From: Bryobacterales bacterium
Lineage (GTDB): Bacteria; Acidobacteriota; Terriglobia; Bryobacterales; Bryobacteraceae
Reading direction: 5' to 3'
DNA length: 64,000 bases
Assembly: GCA_016789905.1 (NCBI GenBank)
Contig: JAEUQC010000172.1
Location: forward strand, 186,001-250,000
Of this stretch, positions 36,626 to 44,516 are shown one piece after another. The position numbers were made by a program, and so were the translations under genes. The notes beneath the pieces were generated by a model. The model searched no databases. It had not been told where the DNA came from and was given only the letters and a program-made list of their open reading frames with translations. Position 1 is the first letter of the stretch; each line of letters begins with the position of its first letter.

Positions 36626-37173
36626 AAGTTTCGCCGGGTGAATACCCGTCCAGAGCTTCGTGAACTATCGCTGCCGGAATGGGCACACCAATCGACTTCA
36701 ACTCGATAACCGCCTCCATCGCCTGGTGCAGCGTTACCTGCCACGTCCCCTCCGGCAGCCGACGGCTATACTCCACAAATCGGTAGAAGCCGGTAGAAGG
36801 TTGCCTACCTTCCCCGATGGTAGTCTTCCGTCTAGCGCGACAAGACCTACACCACCAACGTCGGATTCTTCACCACATCCCGCTTTGCATCCGAGAACTC
36901 CGGTTCCTCGCACACGACCCCGACATCCGGATATGCGCTGATTCGCCGGCCGTCCAGGCAGACCTTCAAATCAGGTCTGAAGAAGGAGCAGGCAGCGCCG
37001 CGCTTCTTTCTTTTAATGGACGCGCTGCTGTTGGTCCCGATCAAGGACTACCGCGGCGATCCGCCGCTTATCGCAACCATTTCGCCGTCAATAATCTCGT
37101 GCCGCTTCGGAGGTGTAAGCTCCAGTTCCAGGTATTGCTAGAAAGTCAGCTGCTGATCAGGATGGCTCGCCAT
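36615..37173 (-). pseudogene. Second Uma2-family gene, five in-frame TAG codons and a frameshift
   Basis: Starts ATG at 37173, two bases after the GT9 gene's stop: MASHPDQQLTF-stop-QYLELEL, then HEIIDGEMVAISGGSPR-stop-SLIGTNSSAS, YPDVGVVCEEPEFSD, NPTLVV-stop-VLSR-stop-TEDYHRGR-stop-ATFYRLLP. A frameshift then leads to FVEYSRRLPEGTWQVTLHQ, ELKSIGVPIPAAIVHEAL and a TGA at 36615-36617. TAG codons lie at 37138-37140, 37048-37050, 36847-36849, 36832-36834 and 36805-36807. The YPD and NPTLVVEVLSP-type blocks identify Uma2. It is clearly not translated as one protein under the normal code. Confidence 0.82.
36780..36799. repeat. 10-bp imperfect tandem duplication inside the second Uma2 pseudogene
   Basis: TCGGTAGAAG followed by CCGGTAGAAG. 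It sits exactly where the reading frame of the pseudogene breaks (between FYRLLP and FVEYSRR), so slippage here may have caused the frameshift. Confidence 0.7.
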
Positions 37174-37175
37174 GC

Positions 37176-38324
37176 CTAAAGTATCGCCGCTTCCACCGCC
37201 GGCCAAACGTCTTCCCCCGCCAGCAAAACGCGCGATACACCCGCTCCCTCCGGCCTCCATCTGGCCAGGAACCGCTCGCCGGAAAACCCATTAAAAACCG
37301 TCACCCGGGCCACGCCGCACGCCGCCGCTACGTGCTGTCCCGCCGAGTCATACCCTACGTACAGCCTGCTCCTCCCAATCGCCGCCGCAAACGGGGCAAA
37401 GCTCCCAGACCACAAGAACAGCGCTCCCCTGCATCGCTCCTCCAGCCGCGCCGCCCGCGCAGCCTCTTCCGTGCCCGGTGCACCCGAATCGAGCAGCACC
37501 TTCAATCCCCGGTCCAGCAACCCCTGTACCACTTCATACTCAAACGCGTCGCTCACTCGCTTTGCCGCATTCTCCCCCACTCCAAAACTCACCGCCACAT
37601 CCGCGGCCGGCACCCACTCCGGCGCGGGAGGCTGAATCCATGGCCGCGCTTCCACCCCCATCGCCGAGCCCACGAACCCGCGCGCCAGCGCCACCAGCGA
37701 ATCTGCCGGTCCGCCTACGCCCCGGCTCTCAAAGAACAACGTCCGCTCCACATCGGCCAACGGCAGCAACCCTAGCTGGGACAGTCGCGAATCCGGATCC
37801 AACACCAGCGTTCCTTCATCCGTCAATAACGGCGCCAATGCCATCCCCGCCGCTAATCGCTCGGCCAGCGTCGCGCCCCGTCCATAGCGCACATCCAGCA
37901 GCGACACCCGCGCGTCTCCCGCGAACAGCTCGAAGTTCTTCGGTGATCCGGCGAACACCACCGGCACTCCTGGCCACTTCGCCATGGCCGCGGCCAGGAA
38001 TGTGGACGTGATGGCCACATCCGCGCCTAGTGTCACCCGCGACAACACCACCACCCGCGACGGCGTAAACATGGGCCGCGAAACCCGCAACAGCTCATAC
38101 CGTTCCGCCAAACGGGCCGCGCAATACGACGGCGCAACCCGTTCCATCAATCGTGAAAACACATCCACATACGCCGGAATCAGCGCCGGGTCGAACGAAT
38201 CGGCCAGCGGTTCAATCACACCGCCGAACAACTCCGCCGCCGGCAGCGCGGCCAACGCGTCAACGGACTCTACACGCCCGCCCGCTTGCAGCAGCGTCAG
38301 TACCTCAGCCGAGGTATTTGCCAA
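37176..38324 (-). CDS. Glycosyltransferase family 9 / heptosyltransferase-like protein
   Basis: A 382-residue cytoplasmic protein. Two Rossmann-like halves are suggested: SRVVVLSRVTLGADVAITSTFLAAA at about 90-115 (the usual GT9 opening, displaced by an extra ~85-residue N-terminal helical region) and a C-terminal IGRSRLYVGYDSAGQHVAAACGVARVTVFNGFSGERFLARWRP, close to the GT9 donor-binding block. The GT9 acceptor motif DTG is degraded to YDSAG, so exact chemistry is uncertain. The start overlaps the end of mtnP by 20 bases, and the Uma2 pseudogene follows after 2 bases. Confidence 0.72.
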   Translation of the reverse strand: MANTSAEVLTLLQAGGRVESVDALAALPAAELFGGVIEPLADSFDPALIPAYVDVFSRLMERVAPSYCAARLAERYELLRVSRPMFTPSRVVVLSRVTLGADVAITSTFLAAAMAKWPGVPVVFAGSPKNFELFAGDARVSLLDVRYGRGATLAERLAAGMALAPLLTDEGTLVLDPDSRLSQLGLLPLADVERTLFFESRGVGGPADSLVALARGFVGSAMGVEARPWIQPPAPEWVPAADVAVSFGVGENAAKRVSDAFEYEVVQGLLDRGLKVLLDSGAPGTEEAARAARLEERCRGALFLWSGSFAPFAAAIGRSRLYVGYDSAGQHVAAACGVARVTVFNGFSGERFLARWRPEGAGVSRVLLAGEDVWPAVEAAIL

Positions 38325-39174
38325 CGATCAACTCCAGCTTCGCCCTCGTCTCGGCCGGCACGGTTGTCCGGTCCGTCAGAATTGCATGGGCCAGCGCCGA
38401 ACCGCACTTGCAGCTCCGCGTCTCCGGCGCCGCCGCCACCGTTTCGGCCACTAGTTTTGCCGCGTTGTCGGCGTTCGTATGCAGCACCTGAATAATCTGC
38501 TCCACCGTCACATGGTCGTGGTCCGGGTGCCAGCAGTCGTAGTCGGTCACCATCGCCACCGTCGTGTAGCAGATCTCGGCTTCGCGCGCGAGCTTGGCCT
38601 CCTGCAGATTGGTCATCCCAATCACATCCATGCCCCACGACCGGTAGACGTTGCTTTCGGCCACCGTCGAAAACGCCGGCCCTTCCATGCACAGGTACGT
38701 CCCGCCGAGCTTCGCCGTAATGCCCGCCGCGTCGGCCGCCTTCTTCACCAATGGCGCCATCTCCCCGCACACCGGGTGCGCCATCGAAACATGCGCCACC
38801 AGTCCTTCGCCAAAAAACGTCGATATCCGCCCTTTCGTCCGGTCGTAGAACTGGTCGGCAATCACGAAGTCCGTTGGCTTGTGTTCCTGTTTCAATGACC
38901 CCACGGCGCTCAACGAAACAATCCGTTCCACGCCCAGCATTTTCATACCGAAGATGTTCGCGCGAAAGTTCAGCTCGCTCGGCGAAATGCGATGCCCACG
39001 CCCATGCCTCGGCAGAAACGCCACGTCCTTTCCCGCCAGTTTCCCAACGATGTAGGCGTCCGATGGCGCGCCAAACGGCGTCTCCAGCCGGACCTCCGTC
39101 TTTTCTGTAAAGCCCGGCATGTTATATAGGCCGCTGCCGCCGATTATTCCGATCTTCGCTGTAGGGGTGCTCAT
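38305..39174 (-). CDS. mtnP: S-methyl-5'-thioadenosine phosphorylase
   Basis: A 289-residue purine phosphorylase of the PNP/MTAP class 2 family, recycling MTA made in polyamine synthesis to adenine and methylthioribose-1-phosphate. Phosphate-binding IGIIGGSGLYNM opens the protein; FLPRHGRGHRISPSELNFRANIF, LSAVGSLKQE, TYLCMEGPAFSTVAES (substrate Met/Glu) and MVTDYDCWHPDHDHVT (base-recognising Asp region) are all present. Length typical. The downstream glycosyltransferase overlaps its end. Confidence 0.95.
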   Translation of the reverse strand: MSTPTAKIGIIGGSGLYNMPGFTEKTEVRLETPFGAPSDAYIVGKLAGKDVAFLPRHGRGHRISPSELNFRANIFGMKMLGVERIVSLSAVGSLKQEHKPTDFVIADQFYDRTKGRISTFFGEGLVAHVSMAHPVCGEMAPLVKKAADAAGITAKLGGTYLCMEGPAFSTVAESNVYRSWGMDVIGMTNLQEAKLAREAEICYTTVAMVTDYDCWHPDHDHVTVEQIIQVLHTNADNAAKLVAETVAAAPETRSCKCGSALAHAILTDRTTVPAETRAKLELIVGKYLG

Positions 39175-39214
39175 TGGCTATGGAATCTTCCAGTGTACCA
39201 ACGGCGCTCCCTGC

Positions 39215-40360
39215 TCACGGCGCCTTCAATAAATTACGCGCGATCACCATTTTCTGGATCTCGCTCGTCCCCTCGCCAATCGTCATCAGCTTCACATCGC
39301 GGTAGAACTTCTCCACCGGGTAATCCTTCGTGAAGCCATAGCCGCCGTGAATCTGCAGCGCCTCGTTGCACACCCGCACCGCCACCTCCGACGCATACAG
39401 CTTCGCCATCGACGACGCCTGGTTCACATCCCGCCCCTGGTCTTTCATCCACGCCGCCCGTTGCACCAGCAGGCGCGCCGCGTCAATCTCAGTCGCCATC
39501 TCCGCCAGCTTGAACTGAATGGCTTGAAATTCGCTGATGATCCGCCCAAACTGCTTTCGCTGTTGCGCGTACCGCAGCGCCTCGTCGAAGGCTCCTTGGG
39601 CGATTCCCAATGATAGCGCCGCAATCGAGATACGCCCTCCGTCCAGCACCCGCAACGCGTCGATAAACCCTTCCCCCGCCACGCCCAGCAGCGCCTCCGG
39701 CCCCACCCGGCATTCGGTCAGTATCATCTCGCCTGTGTCGGACGCCCGCATCCCCAGTTTGTCTTCCTTCTTCCCCGGCCGCAGCCCCGCCGTCCCAGCC
39801 TCCACCAGGAACGCCGATATTCCGTGACGCGATCTGCTCCGGTCCGTCGACGCCAGCACCACGCAAAGCTGCGCGTAATGGGCATTCGTCGTAAACGTCT
39901 TCGTCCCATTCAGCACCCACGCCTCGCCGTCCCGCACCGCCGTCGCCCGCACGCCGCCCGCGTCGCTGCCGGCCTCCGGTTCGGTCAGGCTCCAACTTCC
40001 CAGCCACTCTCCAGACGCCAGCCGCGGCAAGTATTTCTTCTTCTGCTCGTCACTTCCCGCCAGGTACAAATGGTTCGAACACAGCGAAGTATGCGCCGCC
40101 ACAATCAGCGCCACCGATGGGTCCACGCGCGCCAACTCTTCCACCACCAGCGCGTACTCCACATACCCATAACCCGCCCCGCCCAGCGACTCCGGGAACA
40201 GTGAGCCCATCAGCCCCATCTCCCCGCACTTTTTGATCACTGCCGCGGGAAACGTTGATCCCTCGTCCCACTCCCGCACATGCGGCTGTATCTCCGCCTC
40301 CGCGAATTCCCGTACCGCCCGCCGCAATTGCCGCTGTTCGTCCGAGTACGAGAAATCCAT
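39215..40360 (-). CDS. Acyl-CoA dehydrogenase
   Basis: A 381-residue FAD enzyme oxidising acyl-CoA at the alpha-beta position. N-terminal helical domain (QRQLRRAVREFAEAEIQPHVREWD), the FAD/acyl-binding WLGSWSLTEPEAGSDAGG block, and the C-terminal helical domain with QIHGGYGFTKDYPVEKFYRDVK and GEGTSEIQKMVIAR, where the Glu is the likely catalytic base. It follows the Gfo/Idh/MocA gene by 12 bases, with an AGGGGG ribosome site in that gap. Chain-length preference cannot be judged. Confidence 0.94.
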   Translation of the reverse strand: MDFSYSDEQRQLRRAVREFAEAEIQPHVREWDEGSTFPAAVIKKCGEMGLMGSLFPESLGGAGYGYVEYALVVEELARVDPSVALIVAAHTSLCSNHLYLAGSDEQKKKYLPRLASGEWLGSWSLTEPEAGSDAGGVRATAVRDGEAWVLNGTKTFTTNAHYAQLCVVLASTDRSRSRHGISAFLVEAGTAGLRPGKKEDKLGMRASDTGEMILTECRVGPEALLGVAGEGFIDALRVLDGGRISIAALSLGIAQGAFDEALRYAQQRKQFGRIISEFQAIQFKLAEMATEIDAARLLVQRAAWMKDQGRDVNQASSMAKLYASEVAVRVCNEALQIHGGYGFTKDYPVEKFYRDVKLMTIGEGTSEIQKMVIARNLLKAP

Positions 40361-40372
40361 CCAGCCGTCCCC

Positions 40373-41575
40373 CTATATGATCTCTTCCTTCGCTGCGTCC
40401 CAACGCATCGCGCGTCCCTGCCGGTAGCTCTCCACCGCCATCCGGCACGCAATCGATATCCGGAAACCTACTTCGAACGGACAGTTCGGTTCTTTCCCGC
40501 TTCGCACACAATCGATGAAATTCTGCATGTGCTCGTTCGGGTTCGTCTTGGTGGTGCCCACCCGCTCCGCGCCTTGCGGCCGATTCACCTTTTGCGGCCA
40601 GTAGCGCACCTGGTTGGCCCTCGTGATCGACCCTTCCGTGCCCAAGACGTCTTCGGCGAATCCGCGCCGGTCGTTGCCGAATCCCGATACCCAAGAAAAC
40701 AGTATGTCCTCGGGGTGTTCCATCGTCACCGTCATCGTGTCCGGCACTTCTCGCCCGTCTTTCCAGATATACAGCCCGCCCACCATGTTCACTTGTTTCG
40801 GTATCTGTAAGTCAAGTAACTTATACCAGATACTCAGCGTGTGACACATATTCTCATACACATTCCCGCCGGAGTAGTCCCAATAGAAGCGCCAGTTGAT
40901 GTACCGGTTCGGGTCGAAGTCCCGCTTCGGCGCATCGCCCAGAAACTTGTTCCACAGGATGTTTTCCGTGGTCATGTCCGGATACACCGGCCGAGACCAC
41001 TGCGGCTTGCCCACCGGCGTGTTGCGCCAATGGTCGGCGACGATGGCCGTTATCTTGCCCATCCCGCCCTCTTTCAGCCATGCCCGCGCGTCTTCCACCA
41101 TACCCGTCGAAACGTGCTGATGCCCAATACCCACCACCAGCTTCCGGTTCTTGTTATACGCCGCTCGCATCGCTTTGGCGTGCTCCGGGTTGAACGCCAT
41201 CGTCTTTTCCTGGTAGACGTTCTTGCCCGCCTCGATCGACGCCACAAAATGCTCTTTGTGCAAATGCTGCGGCGTGGCGATCAGTACGGCGTCAATGGAC
41301 TTATCGTCCAGCATGTAGCGATAGTCCATATAGGTCTTCGCTCCCGGCGCCACTTTCTTGCCCGCCTCCAGCCGCGCCGTGTAGACGTCGCAGAACGCCG
41401 CCATTTCCACGTTCGGGCACCGCATCGCCTGATGGACCAGTTCCATCCCCCGCGCTCCAGGGCCTATGATGCCGACTCGAATTCTGTCGTTCGCCCCTAA
41501 TACGCGCGCCGGGGGCTGTGCCGCCGCCGCCAGGCCGGTGGCGAAATTGCCAAGAAAGTTTCTACGCGAATGCAT
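40373..41575 (-). CDS. Gfo/Idh/MocA-family oxidoreductase, Tat-exported
   Basis: A 400-residue NAD(P)-dependent sugar oxidoreductase with a twin-arginine signal (MHSRRNFLGNFATGLAAAA). The Rossmann domain starts IRVGIIGPGARGMELVHQA; the conserved catalytic Lys is in GKNVYQEKTMAFNPEHAKAM; the C-terminal domain contains YWDYSGGNVYENMCHTLSIWY and ends with QGRAMRWDAAKEEII. Exported Gfo/Idh/MocA proteins of this type are very common in Acidobacteria and Planctomycetes; substrates are mostly unknown. Upstream of the acyl-CoA dehydrogenase, perhaps co-transcribed. Confidence 0.92.
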   Translation of the reverse strand: MHSRRNFLGNFATGLAAAAQPPARVLGANDRIRVGIIGPGARGMELVHQAMRCPNVEMAAFCDVYTARLEAGKKVAPGAKTYMDYRYMLDDKSIDAVLIATPQHLHKEHFVASIEAGKNVYQEKTMAFNPEHAKAMRAAYNKNRKLVVGIGHQHVSTGMVEDARAWLKEGGMGKITAIVADHWRNTPVGKPQWSRPVYPDMTTENILWNKFLGDAPKRDFDPNRYINWRFYWDYSGGNVYENMCHTLSIWYKLLDLQIPKQVNMVGGLYIWKDGREVPDTMTVTMEHPEDILFSWVSGFGNDRRGFAEDVLGTEGSITRANQVRYWPQKVNRPQGAERVGTTKTNPNEHMQNFIDCVRSGKEPNCPFEVGFRISIACRMAVESYRQGRAMRWDAAKEEII

Positions 41576-41620
41576 GTGCTTCTGATTATTCTATACATCA
41601 CTCGCCCCGCCCGCTCGCCG

Positions 41621-42691
41621 CTACTGTTTTGGCGGCTGTTCGGTTGTCGCCTCTGCTCCCAGCGGCTCGGGTGGAACGTCAAACTTGATCGACGTGTCCG
41701 CCCCGAACTTGCGGTAAAGCCGGAACTCCACTTCGTTCTTCACCAGGTCTTTCCCGGCCCGCATCCGCACTTCCGCGCGCAGCGGCAGCATGAACTTGCT
41801 CCCCGATATGTCGGTGCTGTCGTAATCCAGAACGGTGGTCGCCATCTGTACCGGAAAGCTCGGCGGCATGTCGGCTTCCAGCGTAATGCGCGTCACTTCC
41901 AGTGAGTCGCGGTCAATAAAAACCAGGCCCCGGTAGCCCGGCGTCGTTACATCCGTTCGCTGGTACGATACTGTCCATTTCGAATTCGGCTGCGCCACAT
42001 AATACGTGTACACATGGTTCCGTTTGCCCCGAAGAGTCGCCCAGCGTTGCCATTCGAATCGGGCCTGCGTCGCGTCTTCAAACAGCTCCCGCATCAACGA
42101 TCCGAACTCGCCCGATGACGTTGCCCCGTCCAATCGCTGATAGGGCACCTCGGTCATCCGGCCGTTAATGGTGATCACCTTGTAGTCTTCCTTCTGTTCG
42201 AAGTAGGATAACCGCGTTGTGATCGTGTCCGCGTTCCTCCAAAACTCCAGCCCCGACGGGTCCACATACCGCCGCGTCACCTGCATGCAGATGAAGTCCG
42301 GCAACTGCTTGGAATACCCCAGCGCATACTCCCGAGCCCGCCCGATGATCTCTTTCTGTTCCGCGGCCGATGGCGGTGGAATGGCAATCACCACCTGCTT
42401 GGCCGCCACCACCCGTGGCGCCGGTTCCGGCAGGTCCTTGGTCAGTGTCAACAGGTCGCGCAGCGCTTCCACTGTCCTTGGCCCCACCCCCGCCATTCCC
42501 GAAAACTCCTCAAACACCGCCGGCCCCAGCCGCTGCGTCAGCTTCGCCTTCCTCAGGTAGTCCGCCACTTGTTTGTCGGATTGGTGCAGATCCACCGACG
42601 ATTTCAAAAACGCACGGAGTTGGTCCACCGTCAGGCGCATCTGCGCCGCCAGCGGTATCGCTAACACCAGCAATGCCACAATCCAACGCAT
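41621..42691 (-). CDS. Secreted hypothetical protein with helix-hairpin-helix-like N-terminal part
   Basis: A 356-residue protein with a signal peptide (MRWIVALLVLAIPLAAQ). Residues ~20-85 are helical and contain FSGMAGVGPRTVEALRDLL, resembling a helix-hairpin-helix. The rest is a beta-rich domain (ALGYSKQLPDFICMQVTRRY; GYRGLVFIDRDSLEVTRITLEAD; VLDYDSTDISGSKFMLPLRAEV) of a type seen in many Acidobacterial secreted proteins and broadly like outer-membrane lipoprotein-sorting/DUF3108-like folds. I do not recognise a named family. It sits 3 bases after the GDSL hydrolase gene on the same strand. Confidence 0.7.
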   Translation of the reverse strand: MRWIVALLVLAIPLAAQMRLTVDQLRAFLKSSVDLHQSDKQVADYLRKAKLTQRLGPAVFEEFSGMAGVGPRTVEALRDLLTLTKDLPEPAPRVVAAKQVVIAIPPPSAAEQKEIIGRAREYALGYSKQLPDFICMQVTRRYVDPSGLEFWRNADTITTRLSYFEQKEDYKVITINGRMTEVPYQRLDGATSSGEFGSLMRELFEDATQARFEWQRWATLRGKRNHVYTYYVAQPNSKWTVSYQRTDVTTPGYRGLVFIDRDSLEVTRITLEADMPPSFPVQMATTVLDYDSTDISGSKFMLPLRAEVRMRAGKDLVKNEVEFRLYRKFGADTSIKFDVPPEPLGAEATTEQPPKQ

Positions 42692-42694
42692 ATT

Positions 42695-43756
42695 CTACTG
42701 ACGCTTCTTCTTGCCCGTCTGTTGCGGGATTCTTACCGTCGCCAGCGCCTTTTCAATCGCCGATTCCGCCAGCGGCGCCATCACCCGGTAGCCCTCCGTG
42801 TTCGGATGCAGCCCGTCGTTGGCCAGTTCGGCTTTCAACTGCCCGGTCGCGTCCACCGTCGCGTCGTAGTAGTTCAGGTATATGAACCCCCGCTGCTGGC
42901 ACATCCGCGCAATGTACTGGTTCAGCTCCCGGATCACCGCCAGCGGACGGCCCTTGGTCATCTCGAACCGCGGATTCTTGTCTTTATGGTGGTCAGAAGT
43001 GGGCAAAATGGACGCAAAAATCGGCTTTATTGCGTGTTTTTCCGCCAAATCTGCGATCATTTTGAGGTTGTTTTGGATGGTTTCGACGCTCACGCCGCGC
43101 GCGATGTCGTTCGTACCGGCAAGAATCAGCATCGCCGCCGGCTTGTTCGCGATTACGTCGGCCTGCATTCGCCCCAGCATTTCGCCGGTGATCTGGCCGG
43201 AAATGCCGCGATTCACGAAATCCCTGCCTGGAAAGTACTCGTTCAGCCGCCAGCCATCGGTAATCGAATCGCCGAAAAACACCACGCGCTCCTTCGTCGG
43301 CGCCGCAAGTGTTTTGTTTGCTTCGGCATAGCGGCGCAGGTTGTCCCGGTCTCCGCCGCGCAGTTGGGTTTCTGTGGCCTGCAACTGCGCCCGGAAATGG
43401 ATCTCCAGCCGTTCCACGGCGTCCCGCAGTTCGGTCATCTGCTGTTTTCCGGTTGGGTTCGGCGGGTACGGCTTCGGCAGCCCGTCGGCCAGCGCCAGGT
43501 ACGCCCGGGCGTCGGTCAACAGCGCGTATGCCGTTGATATCGTTATCCTTCCGGCAATCTTTATTGCCTTGTCGTCCTGCTTCAGGTTCTCCAGAATCGG
43601 TGCCGCTGCCCGCGCCAAGCCAGGCGCCGTAACCGATGTCGACTCGGCCAACTGCAACAATCGTCCCGCCAGTTGGTTTGCCTCCGCCGCCGGCAGCAGT
43701 TCCCCCTGCGCCAGCAGTGGTAAGCTCAACGCGCTCAACAATATCCATCGCATCAT
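42695..43756 (-). CDS. Secreted SGNH/GDSL hydrolase
   Basis: Start at 43756 (MMRWILLSALSLPLLAQ) overlaps the previous TGA (ATGA), with GGAGG nine bases upstream; 353 residues. An N-terminal helical region (about 25-130) precedes the SGNH esterase domain: VVFFGDSITDGW (nucleophile Ser), NRGISGQITGEML (Gly), LAGTNDIARG (Asn) and DGLHPNTEGY (Asp/His). Such enzymes deacetylate sugars or cleave lipids; the long helical N-terminal part is unusual. Part of a run with DUF3108 and the 356-residue hypothetical gene. Confidence 0.9.
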   Translation of the reverse strand: MMRWILLSALSLPLLAQGELLPAAEANQLAGRLLQLAESTSVTAPGLARAAAPILENLKQDDKAIKIAGRITISTAYALLTDARAYLALADGLPKPYPPNPTGKQQMTELRDAVERLEIHFRAQLQATETQLRGGDRDNLRRYAEANKTLAAPTKERVVFFGDSITDGWRLNEYFPGRDFVNRGISGQITGEMLGRMQADVIANKPAAMLILAGTNDIARGVSVETIQNNLKMIADLAEKHAIKPIFASILPTSDHHKDKNPRFEMTKGRPLAVIRELNQYIARMCQQRGFIYLNYYDATVDATGQLKAELANDGLHPNTEGYRVMAPLAESAIEKALATVRIPQQTGKKKRQ

Positions 43757-44493
43757 TTCTTCGTCGCCTCCATGGCCGCGTCCATTTTGTCCAGAGTAAA
43801 CGTCACCGTTCCAATATGGATTCGCATTCGCACCTGTATCTGCAGTGGCAGCCGCCGCGCGTCGTCGGAAATCCACACGAACAACCGGGCATTGCGCTTG
43901 AACAAAATATCGTTAAACAGAAACGCTTCATACCGGATGGCGTTGAACGGCCCCAACTTCGTGGAGACCTTTTCTTTCTCCTGGGCCTCCACGCGCGCCA
44001 TCACCATTTTTTTTCCATCGCTAATCGGCAGGCTGGTGCTCTGTCCCGGCTGTAAGTGATTGAGAGTACGTAGCTTTGCCAGCGCCGCCAGCACATCGTG
44101 AACACAACCCGGGGTGTCCAGTTCCCGTTCCAGCAGCGTCTCCTTTTTTACCAGGTCCAGTTCCTTGTAATAGGATTTTTTTCCGGTCCAACGCACGGTC
44201 GTATCGCGCTTTCGGTTTCCTTCCTCTGATTGCAACCGCGCCTCCTGCGCGCACAGCTCACCCGTGCCCTGGGCGTCGTAGATGTCGTTTACCCGGAACA
44301 GCCGCGATACAAGCCCCGCCGAATACAGCTTCAGCTGCCCCTTGTATCCATTCGCGTTTCGGTTCCAAACCAGATCCGTTCGGCCGGCATTAATGAGCCT
44401 CCATTCCACCTGGTAGGAGAAGCTCTCGCTGGCCTGACCGAACAGCGCCACGGTGGCCGGCAGAATTGCGAGCAAAAGACGAAAAGATCGCAT
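43753..44493 (-). CDS. Secreted DUF3108 protein
   Basis: The start at 44493 (MRSFRLLLAILPATVALFGQ) gives 246 residues. The body is a DUF3108 beta domain: FSYQVEWRLINAGRTDLVWN at the start, GCVHDVLAALAKLRTL in the middle, TKLGPFNAIRYEAFLFNDILFKRNARLFVWISDDARRLPLQIQVRM at the end. Related proteins are periplasmic and of unknown role. The GDSL hydrolase is coupled to it by an ATGA overlap, and D-aminoacylase ends just downstream of its start region on the same strand. Confidence 0.82.
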   Translation of the reverse strand: MRSFRLLLAILPATVALFGQASESFSYQVEWRLINAGRTDLVWNRNANGYKGQLKLYSAGLVSRLFRVNDIYDAQGTGELCAQEARLQSEEGNRKRDTTVRWTGKKSYYKELDLVKKETLLERELDTPGCVHDVLAALAKLRTLNHLQPGQSTSLPISDGKKMVMARVEAQEKEKVSTKLGPFNAIRYEAFLFNDILFKRNARLFVWISDDARRLPLQIQVRMRIHIGTVTFTLDKMDAAMEATKK

Positions 44494-44516
44494 GAACGTT
44501 TGAGTTTCCCACACTT

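Noticed and set aside
36099..37173. Restriction-modification or toxin-antitoxin island
   Set aside because: Only two broken Uma2-family copies are present; no methyltransferase, specificity subunit or toxin partner is seen.
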